The notes under the pieces: model-generated
Told to the model about the DNA's origin: nothing
Seen by the model: only the letters and a program-made list of their open reading frames with translations
Database searches by the model: none
Assembly: GCA_026874595.1 (NCBI GenBank)
Contig: CM049312.1
Coordinates: forward strand, 80,248,929 to 80,312,928
DNA: 64,000 nucleotides
Reading direction: 5' to 3'
From: Sipunculus nudus
Lineage: Eukaryota; Annelida; Sipuncula; Golfingiida; Sipunculidae
Part shown: piece after piece, positions 11,821-21,562 of the stretch
Numbering within the stretch: position 1 is the stretch's first letter
How the letters are laid out: each line of letters starts with the position of its first letter
Program-made: the position numbers and the translations under genes

Positions 11821-12190
11821 TGTTTTTTTTTTTTGCTCTTTTTGAAAGCCATATTATTCGAGGTTTGTTGGCTCTTAATGAAAGCCATATTCAGGGTTTC
11901 GCAGCTTTTAGTGAAAACAACATTATTCAGGGTTTTGTTGGTGCTTTATTATTTATCGAAATTATACAGTTTTTTGTCATATCAAATAATATTGCTTTTA
12001 TTAGTTATCTGTTAATGCCAAATATACAGGATTTTGGTGATGACATGTTACAGAATAATTATACTGGACCGCTATTTATAGAACAACCATACATGGTTTT
12101 TGCTGTTCTATGTTAAAGCCTAATTTTAAAGGTTTTTGTTGATTCTTTGTATAAGGCTAATTATACATGTTGTTATTAATCCTTTCTTAA
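11821..12190 (+). repeat. Decayed edge of satellite array 2
   Basis: Same series of diverged units as at the right edge of array 1 (GAAAGCCATATTATTCGAGG, then GAAAGCCATATTCAGGG, then GAAAACAACATTATTCAGGG). A few base differences include a shorter T tract and a change that opens the stop seen in copy 1 near 2950. Confidence 0.7.
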
Positions 12191-13452
12191 AATCTAATAT
12201 AGCTAAAAGTTAACCACGTTCGAGCATGGACTTATTACTCCGTGTTTTACGCCGTTGTCGGTCTCCACACCAGGGCTATAATCAGATAACTGACGCTTGT
12301 CCGGGACTTAGTAGTTGTTGCTACATCACAAAAGCGATTAGTCGTTAATCTTATTGACAAACGTAGTGAATTAGTCTCAAAATGCCTAACCCTGAAATTA
12401 CCGAACCGTGCAAAAAGAAAATAGTAACAACATCTGGGTCCAACATTTACACCGTTTTACAACTGTCTATGTTTAAGATTCATACATAATGATTTCAATA
12501 TTACATGATCTGATTCAAGATCTGAAAGGGTAAACATGAGTGAAGTCACATATATGTGAAGAATATTGCTCATTTTGACATTAATGGCGGGAAAATTACT
12601 TTCCTGAAATAATATCTCACCGTATAACTTACCTGATTGCACTCCTGGTGTAGACAGAAAATAGTCTGAATAAAATATAACTGAATAAGAATATTAGAGG
12701 CTGCAGACTAGCTCAGTCCATATAGAATATTGAAGTCTGCACGCTGGCTCAGTCAATAAGACAAGTTGTTTTATAGCTGTCAACATGACATTTATACGTC
12801 AAGCCTCATGTACACATTGTATACAAATATCCAACATTCAAACCAATACAGCTATATTTGAAAAGATGTACAGACAACATTTTAAGAAATGCATGACAGG
12901 TTAATGTAAATCTGTCGATTTTTATTAATACCTACGAATTCTCCCAACTGTATGCTAAAGGCTGAAATAATTTTGCTGGTATAGTGTATAGGAGATCCTA
13001 AGAGATGCTTTTGTGCTCTATGTCACCCTACGTCGAGCCGATATTTAATGCAAACATACTATATATACTGTAAAATCTGCGAATCGCCTCCCTAAACCGC
13101 TATGTGTAAGGTATTAATGGACTCTTCAATTGTTCCATTTGTTCATTGTCGCTATTTCTTTAACACGTATGGCATATCAGTTGACATTTATAGCAGTGGA
13201 ATGCTTAAATGAATGTGATTTCAAATTATGCATGCTTTGACTATTGTTTAGTCCTCTATAAAGCCAAATTATTTGGCCTTCTGTTGGTTCTTTGTGAAAG
13301 ACATGCTGGACGGGCCTTGGATTGTCCCTTGTTAGTTGCCAATATGTGTATGTGTGCACATGATTGATTAGTAATAATATCTTTTATCTGTTAAAGGCAA
13401 TGATGGTGAAGGTTATTAATGGTCACTTGAAAGTTAACGAATACCCAGTCGT

Positions 13453-13540
<88 letters not shown>

Positions 13541-14106
13541 ACCGCATAAATTGTTTCGATCATCGCTAAAAATAAATTGATAACTGTAATATTAACAAGT
13601 TACTTGCCTTTATATCAGAGCGGTTGTTCTCCCAGCTCTTACAGTTGGCCGTACAGAAAAATGTTGTTTATAGTCTAGAGATCCACCTCGCCATTAAATT
13701 GTATTTTCATAGATTATGAAAAAGAGTTGTCAAGTAGTCATCCGGAAAAAAAGGTCCATGAAAAGGTAACGGGTTGTTCAAATATTCACCGCCAGATGTC
13801 AGTAAATCCTCTTGCTCGATAAACATGTGCACGATTGCGATGAGTATCGGTATGTGGTATGGTCTAAGAGAGGTTGATTTTCAGATGATATAACATATCT
13901 GATATCTCAGTCTAATGGGATTCCCTAAAGATCTAATTATCTTTATTGTGCTCGTCTGTAAGTTCTTTTTTTCTATGTACGCTGTACCATCCTGTACCGT
14001 CCCAAGACACACAAACACACACATATATATATTTAAGGTAGAGTACCCTCCGATTTTAAGTGCTTTTTGGCCTTCAGACAAGGCCAGAGCGATATAACAC
14101 TCAGTG

Positions 14107-14163
<57 letters not shown>

Positions 14164-14953
14164 AGTGTGTGAGGGTGTGTGTGTGAACGTACTCATTGGG
14201 AAACACTATATTGACTGCACACCAAACGCGCGAGGGCTTTTTCATTTTTTCGGGACTTACACCCGGGTTCTCGCAAACGAAAATCTGTTTAAGTATATTT
14301 AAAGCATTTAAAGCCGGAAAAAAAATGTAGGGGAAGTTTCCCACAAGTCCTCAGAAAAAAACGTTTTGCTTGTAATTTGCTTTATGTGTGTGTGACAGCG
14401 CCATCTATATTGAGAGCTTTGCAAGATGGTTAGAAAAGTGTGTGGTAGTAAGCCGGGTGCTCGATAAAATGTTTAAACTGGTTATCCAACCTGTTTAGCG
14501 GAATCAGATCTTATTTAGATCGTGAGAGGTTAGAATTAGAACCTTACATTGCCATGGGTTCCAGGAGTAGGCCTAAACAGGAAACAAAATAAAAACTAAT
14601 AGACTTTCTTATCTACATGATCCGTCTGATCTGCCAAGAAAAACTCTGAGCGGCTTGGTTCTCAAGTTTATAATAGATATAAAAAAAAATTGATATCCCA
14701 TCCAGTGTAAATATATGTAAATATGTGTTAAATTTATTTATTTATTTATTTATTTTTGGCATTTTGCACTTATTTTATCGAGAGAGCATGTTACATCATT
14801 ATATTGTTACATTATTCATTGATTTTGTGTCTTGTTTCATTTTGGTGAAGATAATGAACTTTTCATAGAATTACAACATTAATCTAAACATATTAAATCT
14901 TCGCATACTTTATGTATTTTTACTTGTACCGCGATGTGTTATATAATGTTGTG

Positions 14954-15008
<55 letters not shown>

Positions 15009-15383
15009 GGAAGCATGTACATTAGCCTGATTGGCTACTTTTGTAATCCTGCTATAAATAAATATGTTTAAATCAAGTGTGCTTGATATGCTGTTTGTAG
15101 GTCCTCCCTATGACACGAAGACATAACATGAACTGAAATTCCTCGCAGGTTGTCCTCACAAGTTATGCGCTAAGTCAATGCATCGTTCTCACGTCAAACC
15201 AGCCTTAAAAAAAGTGTGCGAGGAAACATGCGTACCCTAAGTGTTAAGGATCTCAGTAGCTCTTCTAAGTAACACTAGAAGAACTGTTAGTCCTCGGAAG
15301 TATAATGTGAAAGCAAGGTCTTCTCATGTACGCGTATACGCGTATGTGTTTGTTTGTGTACAAGTTCATAAAATGCATCAATG
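12191..15383. other. Gene-free interior of duplicated unit, copy 2
   Basis: Near-identical to 3166-6364. It holds (TA)n tracts at 13452-13541, 14108-14152 (followed by TG repeats) and 14957-15005, and no gene I can support. Confidence 0.7.
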
Positions 15384-15446
15384 CATTTAATGTTACTACC
15401 CGCACGTTTCGTGCTCACTTCATGGCACTTATCAGGTAAGTAAATG
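15384..15446 (-). ncRNA. Hammerhead-ribozyme fold in PLE remnant, copy 2 (core mutated)
   Basis: Same sequence and fold as the copy-1 hammerhead. Its core (TTAC/GTAA helix to TTAC/GTAA helix) spans 15393-15439. CTGATAA again carries A in place of the invariant G8, so the mutation predates the duplication. Stems I, II and the minimal stem III are all preserved. Confidence 0.65.
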
Positions 15447-15589
15447 GTGTTGGTTTATATTTGTTCAGGTATGGGTGCGTGAGTGAGTGTGTGAGATAAA
15501 TAAGGACTGGCATTATTTTGTACGTCATGATTAGTAGATTCTACTGTTTACATAGGGTACATCTGTTAACCAATGTTGTCATAGCTGGA

Positions 15590-15901
15590 TTAGCGATAAT
15601 GGACCATGTAATACTGTGAGAAATGCCTTGGCGTATGAGTTTCCAAATGTTTTGATAGTTCTGTTTCTTTATCATACTGCTGGCATTTAAAGGACTTCTT
15701 GTGGTTCGCATAGCGGCTTATGAAAGTATTTCCTGTGTTTCCTATGTATGAGACGGTCCCGTTGTTTGTTGTTATATCAGCTTTGTAAATAACACTTGTT
15801 ATTTTGCAGTGGCCGTTCAGTGGACATTCTCCTTTATTCCTGCAGTTGCAAGTTCGCTTGTGTTGGGGACTGATTAGCGGTGGGTGTCGGTTCTTTTTCA
15901 T
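15590..15901 (-). pseudogene. Penelope-like element GIY-YIG endonuclease fragment, copy 2
   Basis: 103-residue frame with the same predicted protein as the copy-1 fragment: cysteine cluster CNCR...CPLNGHC, VIYKA, SYIG, RY, NHKKSF, LSKH. The reading frame ends within two bases of the point where the two 9-kb units stop matching, so here too there is no reverse transcriptase upstream. The sequence on that side is an hAT-like element. Dead by truncation; the unchanged frame most likely reflects recent duplication rather than selection. Confidence 0.85.
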
Positions 15902-15902
15902 A

Positions 15903-16564
15903 ATCGATCATCGGTTTGAGCAAATCGATCGATGATCGATTATAAATCGGTTCAGACAAATATAAAGGAATATACAATTGTCTGTGAAACTATACTTTCT
16001 TAATCCAGCCAGCATGTCTAAGTAACTCTACCTTAAGAAAAGGGGTTTTTGCCTTTTTTATATTTTCCTTTCGTTTTATAACAATTTTGATGGCTGCCGA
16101 CATGCCAGAAAAATGACAGGCCCATATATTTTTTGTGTAAAAATTTTAAAAAAAGTGATCGAAATCTAAAAATATAATTAATCAAGTATGATCTATTTGT
16201 ATAATGTTAACTGCCTAAAGGCTTTGGGGTAATTATTTTCAATTGTTCTTAGTTTGAAAAACTCGGTCACTGTTGTTTGATTTTCAGTGCCAGTTATCAG
16301 ATTGATCATAATGATGCGTTTTACCATCTACCGTGTCATACTCCGTTACATACGGAAGTTATTTGGGAACACTGAGTCATTAAAGGAAGCGCGGGATGTT
16401 GTAAAAAAAGGAAGAATAATTTTTGACTATAACATTAAGGCATTCTGGAAAAAAAAACAATCATGATTATGGTGTAATCGATAGTTGCCTTTGGTAATCG
16501 AGCGCTTGAAAGTGGCAGCAAAGCGACTGACTATCGATAAAACTCGATGATCGGCCCACCACTA
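15903..16564. mobile_element. hAT-like non-autonomous element, left end truncated
   Basis: The right end, read inward, starts TAGTGGTGGGCCGATCATCG, a typical hAT-type terminus. The left part has the matching subterminal CGATCATCGG and further ATCGAT repeats (to about 15950), but the terminal dozen bases are replaced by the PLE sequence at the duplication boundary. The interior has no transposase frame. The 8 bp after the right end (GATCTGAT) has no partner on the left, as expected for a truncated copy. Confidence 0.65.
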
Positions 16565-17056
16565 GATCTGATGGTTATTGCAGAACTGTTCGATAGTGGT
16601 TTCTGATGCTGCCGCCTAGAGACAGCTGTAGCTGACTTTCATAATGTTTCTATTGAAGAGTTTGTGAAGAGGGGTGCCGGGTGGGAAATGTTTGTCTATC
16701 AGGCTCAGAAACATTTTATCCGACGTTATTTCACGCTCTTGCAGAACACAGGGATAAACCAAATGATGTTTCGTCCCCTTTTTTTCCCTCTGTTTGTGTG
16801 TGTGTGTGTGGGAAGGGGGGGGGGGTTGCAGCTAATTTTTTTGTTGTGTCCTGAGTTTTCGAGCGCGTCGTTATAGATGTGGACGGTTGAACTGAATGAT
16901 TCTCCGCCGTAGGGGAGATGTGATATTCGTTTGCCGATCGCTTCTGGAATTCGCTTGATGATTTTAGGTGGGTGGTTTTAGTAATTTTATGAACATATAG
17001 CAGCTCTACTTTGTATCGAGCACTTTGGTCCTGGAATGGCAATCAAACCCTTTCAG

Positions 17057-17093
<37 letters not shown>

Positions 17094-18430
17094 ATAAATG
17101 TTAGTTTTATTTTACAGATCGTCACATTTCATATAACTTTGCGGTAGCCAGAACTGTTTTATTGTTTACAAAGTTACACTGTGCTGCCACCTATCTTGCG
17201 TTCTATAACAAGCCATAACATTACCTGCCCGGAAGTGGTCATTTCTCATTAGCTCTTGGGCTGGTTCACATGTAACACTCAGTGCACACATATTGCAGAC
17301 ACGTTTGAACAGAACACAGTTAATAGTAATACAATTCCTAGCACAGGGGGAGAAGCATGTCATTGTATTATTATTATATTATATGGCTACTGTAAGTAGG
17401 TATTTACACTTAGAAGTCAGATATCAGTAATAAACAGGTCATTCCATTCTCTCCAGTGTTCTATTGTTCTTACATGTATATCTTACAACCTTCAAGGAGA
17501 ACCATAACGTTATTCTTATTATAATCACCAGGACTGTATGTTCTCTGTCTTGTCAGAATGTGTATATGTCTCAGAGATATGTTGGTATCACATTATTTAT
17601 TATTTATAATATATTTGTAGAATCCACAACAAACAGCTACTGTTTCTACTGAATCCACAAATGAATAAAAGACTATTCCTCACCGTACTTGGTCGTTATT
17701 GTTAAGCTGCTCTCTGTTATGACAGGCAGACGGCAACACACACACACACATATATATTCGAATAACTTTACGCATGCACCGAATGAGCAGCCATAAACAC
17801 GTCTTAATTCACCGAGCGCTTTGCCGTAGCCTGCCAGGACAAAATCAAGATGTCTTTTCGTAATATAAATGATTGACACAGCCTGGTGTTCGCGTTGCTT
17901 GTTCAAATCCCTGTAACAAGTAATGATCTCGTTTTTATTAGAAATGATATTTTCGCGGAAATATTCGAGGTCGGCTGAGTGTCCGTATCCAGTATCATAG
18001 GGCTGTGATCAAGGCTGATTTTCCATCGTGTTTTTGGGCACGATTAGTATAAACGATTGGAGACTATTTAAACCGTAGTTGAATAATACCAGACAATAAA
18101 AAGCCACACCATGCATGCAATAACGGAGTGTCTATCCAAAACCCAACCTTTCCTCAGAAACACATTTCTTGCAGGTTAAATACACAAAGGCTGGAGAGAA
18201 TGAGGCATTATTTGTATTTATTATTTTCCATATAAACAATATATCTATTGCTTTTCTACAAAAAAGACAAGGGTTGAAACGTTTCCCTCTTTTTTACAGT
18301 TTACGATGCAAATAATTATGTAAAGAATTTGTTCATGTTTAAATTTTCATGACCTGCAACATTCAAGATTACTGTACGTATATGTTTTATCTTAGCATTT
18401 ACTCACATGATACAAATATACGAGATATTT
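16565..18430. other. Noncoding interval downstream of channel gene 1
   Basis: No gene recognised. Contains a G run near 16815, a TA/TG microsatellite (17057-17094) and a short CA/TA run near 17740-17756. The left-hand open frames (for example 16731-17042) show no domain. Confidence 0.6.
18217..18222 (-). terminator. Candidate poly(A) signal of channel gene 1
   Basis: AATAAA on the minus strand, about 210 bp beyond the stop codon of the S1-S6 exon. It is the nearest canonical hexamer I noticed; in AT-rich DNA chance occurrence is likely. Confidence 0.3.
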
Positions 18431-19315
18431 TTAAAGTGCGCATGCCTGTGCCGGAACTTCAGCGCCATCTGTCACACTTAGTTTTTGTGATATGTCTCTG
18501 TCAGCTTCGGATTTAATTTTCTTTTCTCGTTCATGTATAGTTGCTTTTATTCTAGCATGTGTGTAATACATATTAAAGCTGTTAGCTATCATCGGTATAG
18601 GCAGCCCTGTAGCCAACATCCCAGCCATTGCGCATGCGGCTCCGACAATGTAGCCCAAACCGGAAGTTGGATGCGTGTCGCCATAGCCAACCGTCGTCAT
18701 GGTGACTATGCTCCACCAGAAACCGATAGGGATATGTAGAAACGAGTCATTTTCTTGGCTGAATTCAGCGTAATATATCATAGTGGAGAATATTACCATT
18801 CCAATAGCCATCAACATCACCAAAAGAAGCAACTCTTTCCAGCAAGCTTTTATAGACAAGAACATGATCTGCAGTCCTTTATGTTGTTTGACGATCTTCA
18901 AAACCCTTACGGCTCGCAGCGTGCTTGCTATAGACAAAACGCAGTAGGCGTAGAATATATCGTTGTCCAACCAAAAGCTTGGATCAACAATGTCGATAAT
19001 CATTAGTGTAAAATTTGGAAAGATTGAAAACAGGTCGACCACGTTGTAAAATGTAAAGAAAGTCATTTTATGATGCGGCCATGATATTAGTTTGAGTATA
19101 AACTCAAGCACGAACAATACCATGATGATTGAGTCTGTCCATAGCAAAACCGGATGTAGTTCCGTGCTGTAATACAGGATCACTTTTTGATTAGTTATGT
19201 TAACCAGCGTACTGCTGACGTCAGAGTTACTCGGAACACGGAAGTACGGGTGAGACTCGCAGCAAAGAATCCCAATGGATGCAAGGAGTAAGCACATGTA
19301 GAACAAGGACCACAC
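18431..19315 (-). CDS. Voltage-gated K+ channel, Shaw/Kv3-like, gene 1: exon with S1-S6 and C-terminus
   Basis: Encodes residues 175-468 of a predicted 468-aa pore subunit in the plasma membrane. The exon starts right after TTTTCAG with VWSLFY and joins in phase 0 to the T1 exon at 20369. S1 is about 175-193. A likely glycosylation site (NIT) lies in the S1-S2 loop. S2 carries the conserved acidic residue (FVLEFILKLI) and S3 the NVVDLFSIFP motif. S4 (about 300-320) reads VLSIASTLRAVRVLKIVK. The pore has TMTTVGYGD (filter about 382-387), and S6 has LPIPMIANSFNMYY, with PIP where most Kv channels have PVP. The C-terminus is short (about 45 residues, basic then acidic). Aligning S4 with Shaker, the first two gating arginines are serines (302 and 305), while R3, R4, K5 and R6 are R, R, K, K. 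The start is set by the acceptor, not by the upstream ATG inside the intron. Confidence 0.93.
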   Translation of the reverse strand: MWSLFYMCLLLASIGILCCESHPYFRVPSNSDVSSTLVNITNQKVILYYSTELHPVLLWTDSIIMVLFVLEFILKLISWPHHKMTFFTFYNVVDLFSIFPNFTLMIIDIVDPSFWLDNDIFYAYCVLSIASTLRAVRVLKIVKQHKGLQIMFLSIKACWKELLLLVMLMAIGMVIFSTMIYYAEFSQENDSFLHIPIGFWWSIVTMTTVGYGDTHPTSGLGYIVGAACAMAGMLATGLPIPMIANSFNMYYTHARIKATIHEREKKIKSEADRDISQKLSVTDGAEVPAQACAL

Positions 19316-20368
19316 CTGAAAATAAATTAAAAAAATATACAAGTGTGTATTTCGTTGGATTCCACAAATTGAAACACCTATCTAAAAGATTGTATTTTAT
19401 TCACTTCAAAATAAGTTTGATTCCTTGAAAGACGCCAGAGCGTAAAAATAGCTAGGTCTACAGGCGTTATCGTCATGATAGAAGTTAGGCAGCTAAGAAA
19501 AGAGAATTTTTGGGTGAGATGAACTCAACGGCATCAGATATCCAGCATCAGTCCTGGTTTCCCTGCCAGTGTTCACTCAGTAAATATTTGCAGCCAAAAA
19601 CCTTGAAAAGCATAAACAATTGCACTCTCGAGCGGAGCATTTGTATATCACATCAATATTATATTACTGCTAAAAATAAACACTATACGTTAGCGATGAC
19701 ATTCATATGAAATCAATTTGTTATACATTTTTTTTATATAACATAACTGCTGATAGCCTGTGTACCTCGATTTTGAAAATATTTAGTTATGTAAGTGTAT
19801 ACAACTTTATGACTGGTTTATTTCGACAGGCTTCACTGAAGTAACAAGTTATTCCAACTGAAGTTCCAGTTTATATTTACTAGGTCTAACTCGTGATATG
19901 GTTGCACATTTAGTGGTAGCACTTTCTAGGACGGTGGACTTGTGACCGCAGGGTTGTGGGTTCTCGTTCCGTTCTGACCGCCGTCTTCGCTAAAGACTCC
20001 AAACCGCAGTTCGTACCACAAGGATGCGCTCTCCCACCCAGAAGTGAACGGGACTGGTTATTTACGGCAGGCGAATGTAGAACGGATAACCTTCTAGACC
20101 AGGAAGGTACAGTGTGAAGTCGTATGAAACTATAAACAGATTATAAACCCCCATCCCACCTTAAACAACACTATGCTTTACACTAAAACACAAGACGATT
20201 TACACTGCATTGACCGTGACATGGTTTTAGGATATCTTGGTTGTTTAAATCTGGTAGCTTACTCTCAAACCTTTTTGCCAATTTGTTGTATATAACGTAT
20301 ATACTACTTCTACGAACGAAATTGTCAATCATTAAGTGTTTTACAATACGGAAGATATTTCTACTCAC
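19316..20368 (-). other. Intron of channel gene 1
   Basis: 1053-bp intron: donor GTGAGT right after the codon AGG (20369), acceptor TTTTCAG before GTGTGG (19315). It lies exactly at the T1/S1 boundary and in phase 0, as in gene 2. It contains a SINE-like insertion near 19905-20160. Confidence 0.9.
19905..20160 (+). mobile_element. tRNA-derived SINE-like repeat inside channel gene 1 intron
   Basis: Starts with an A-box-like TTTAGTGGTAGCAC, followed about 45 bp later by a B-box-like GTGGGTTCTCGTTCC (one base off spacing from GGTTCGANTCC). A unique-looking body and AAAC-rich 3' part follow. Inserted antisense to the channel gene. No clear target duplication was seen, so this is a moderate call. 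Confidence 0.4.
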
Positions 20369-20890
20369 CCTGGCAGCAACAGAACTGCGTGGACATTCCA
20401 AGACCAGCCAAAGCTTGTGACGCCACCTGTTGACCAACAAATCAGTCTTATAAAAACGTTCGTAGCACAGTTCCAACGAAACATCGTCAAACAGGTGCGA
20501 CAAATCTTCCAGCGACCTCTGTTCATTTTCATAATCTTGATACTGGATCCAACAACACTCTGATATGGCGGTTTCCGGGATCCCCCAGAACGCTAGCTCC
20601 CTCTGGAGAGTTCTGCCGCAAACACACTTCGGAATGTGCAGCTCGTTTGTGCGATAATAGTCTAAGATATGGGCGAATATTTTAGCGCTTCTGTCAAAAT
20701 AATATTCCTTTGCTGCGGGGTCGTAGTGACTGTCTGATGGGGTGAGCTGCGCAAGCAGGGAGCCAGGGACTTTGCTGAGTGTATCTGATGTAGTTATGAA
20801 CGTCTCCCCACCGACATTCAGGGTCACTCGGATAGGCTTCCGGCTCATCTCTATCCCGGACCGGCAGGGGGCGCCGGTATCTTCACACAT
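20369..20890 (-). CDS. Voltage-gated K+ channel, Shaw/Kv3-like, gene 1: exon with T1 domain (start codon)
   Basis: Encodes residues 1-174. The BTB/T1 tetramerisation domain (about 20-125) begins IRVTLNVGGETF and includes FDRSAKIFAHILDYYRT. The zinc-binding signature HX5CX20CC, characteristic of Shaw-, Shab- and Shal-type but not Shaker-type channels, is complete: H85, C91, C112, C113. FWGIPETAISECCW resembles the Kv3/Shaw version closely. The chosen ATG is at 20890; only 11 bases upstream, a plausible acceptor (TTTATCTCGTAG) suggests that the 5' UTR continues in an upstream exon. The exon ends SSVAAR at donor GTGAGT and joins VWSLFY. The longer open frame to 21016 is intronic or UTR. The domain decides which subunits assemble together. 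Confidence 0.92.
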
Positions 20891-21504
20891 CTTGCTAGTA
20901 TCTACGAGATAAATTATATGAAAAAATGATAATAATGAGGGAACCTCTATGTCCAAAATGCTTTTTATAATGATCTCACTATAACGTTCTGAAACCAAAA
21001 TACATTGAAACACCAAATTAGTAAAGTGAACATAATTGGGAAGTAGAAAATTGGACTATAATGGCACCATGCGTATGTTAATTAAAAAAAAAATAAAAAA
21101 AGGAAAACAATTTACAGTGAAAGTAATCGGAAAAATTATCTCCGCTGGCGAAGGTAACAGAGATCGATTGGATCAATAAGGTTTGCGCGTATATCCAAAC
21201 AAGAATTAACAAATAGATTTTTTGACAGTGATACCTGACATGAATAATTTAAATGAATAGCCTATGATAGCCCTGCAGTGGCTGGTGACTGGTTGAAGTA
21301 ATGGGGATACTTATCCCGTCAAGTCGGCGTCCATTACTTATATAAATCTTCCAGTGGGTCCAGCCAGGATTCTTATGAATGCTTATGTTGGTCTGACACC
21401 CAAATCTCAGTACAGCCGAAAGGTTTACTTTACGGCAGACCAGCCCAATGTGGTTTTACTTAGCTTCCAGATGCGGTTTCTTGCATGGTCTGTGCTCTAT
21501 TATT

Positions 21505-21508
<4 letters not shown>

Positions 21509-21561
<53 letters not shown>
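21509..21561. repeat. (TA)n microsatellite
   Basis: Pure TA run ending at AACGGCTCCG. Confidence 0.95.

Positions 21562-21562
<1 letters not shown>

Larger units (their letters stand above)
8319..15902. repeat. Tandem segmental duplication, copy 2
   Basis: Counterpart of the window's first 6888 bases. The offset is about 9041 bp just right of the array and 9019 bp at the PLE remnant; the difference comes from microsatellite and small indel changes. Array length also differs. Colinearity is lost at 15902-15907, where this copy runs into an hAT-like element instead of the 6889-8318 spacer. Confidence 0.9.
15384..15902 (-). mobile_element. Penelope-like retroelement remnant, copy 2
   Basis: Second copy of the EN fragment plus hammerhead pair, carried along with the 9-kb duplication rather than inserted independently: its flanks on the array side are shared with copy 1 over more than 3 kb. 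Confidence 0.75.

Noticed and set aside
18533-19006. Plus-strand frames opposite the channel exons (also 20336-20563 and 49107-49745)
   Set aside because: Antisense shadows of the conserved channel coding sequence.
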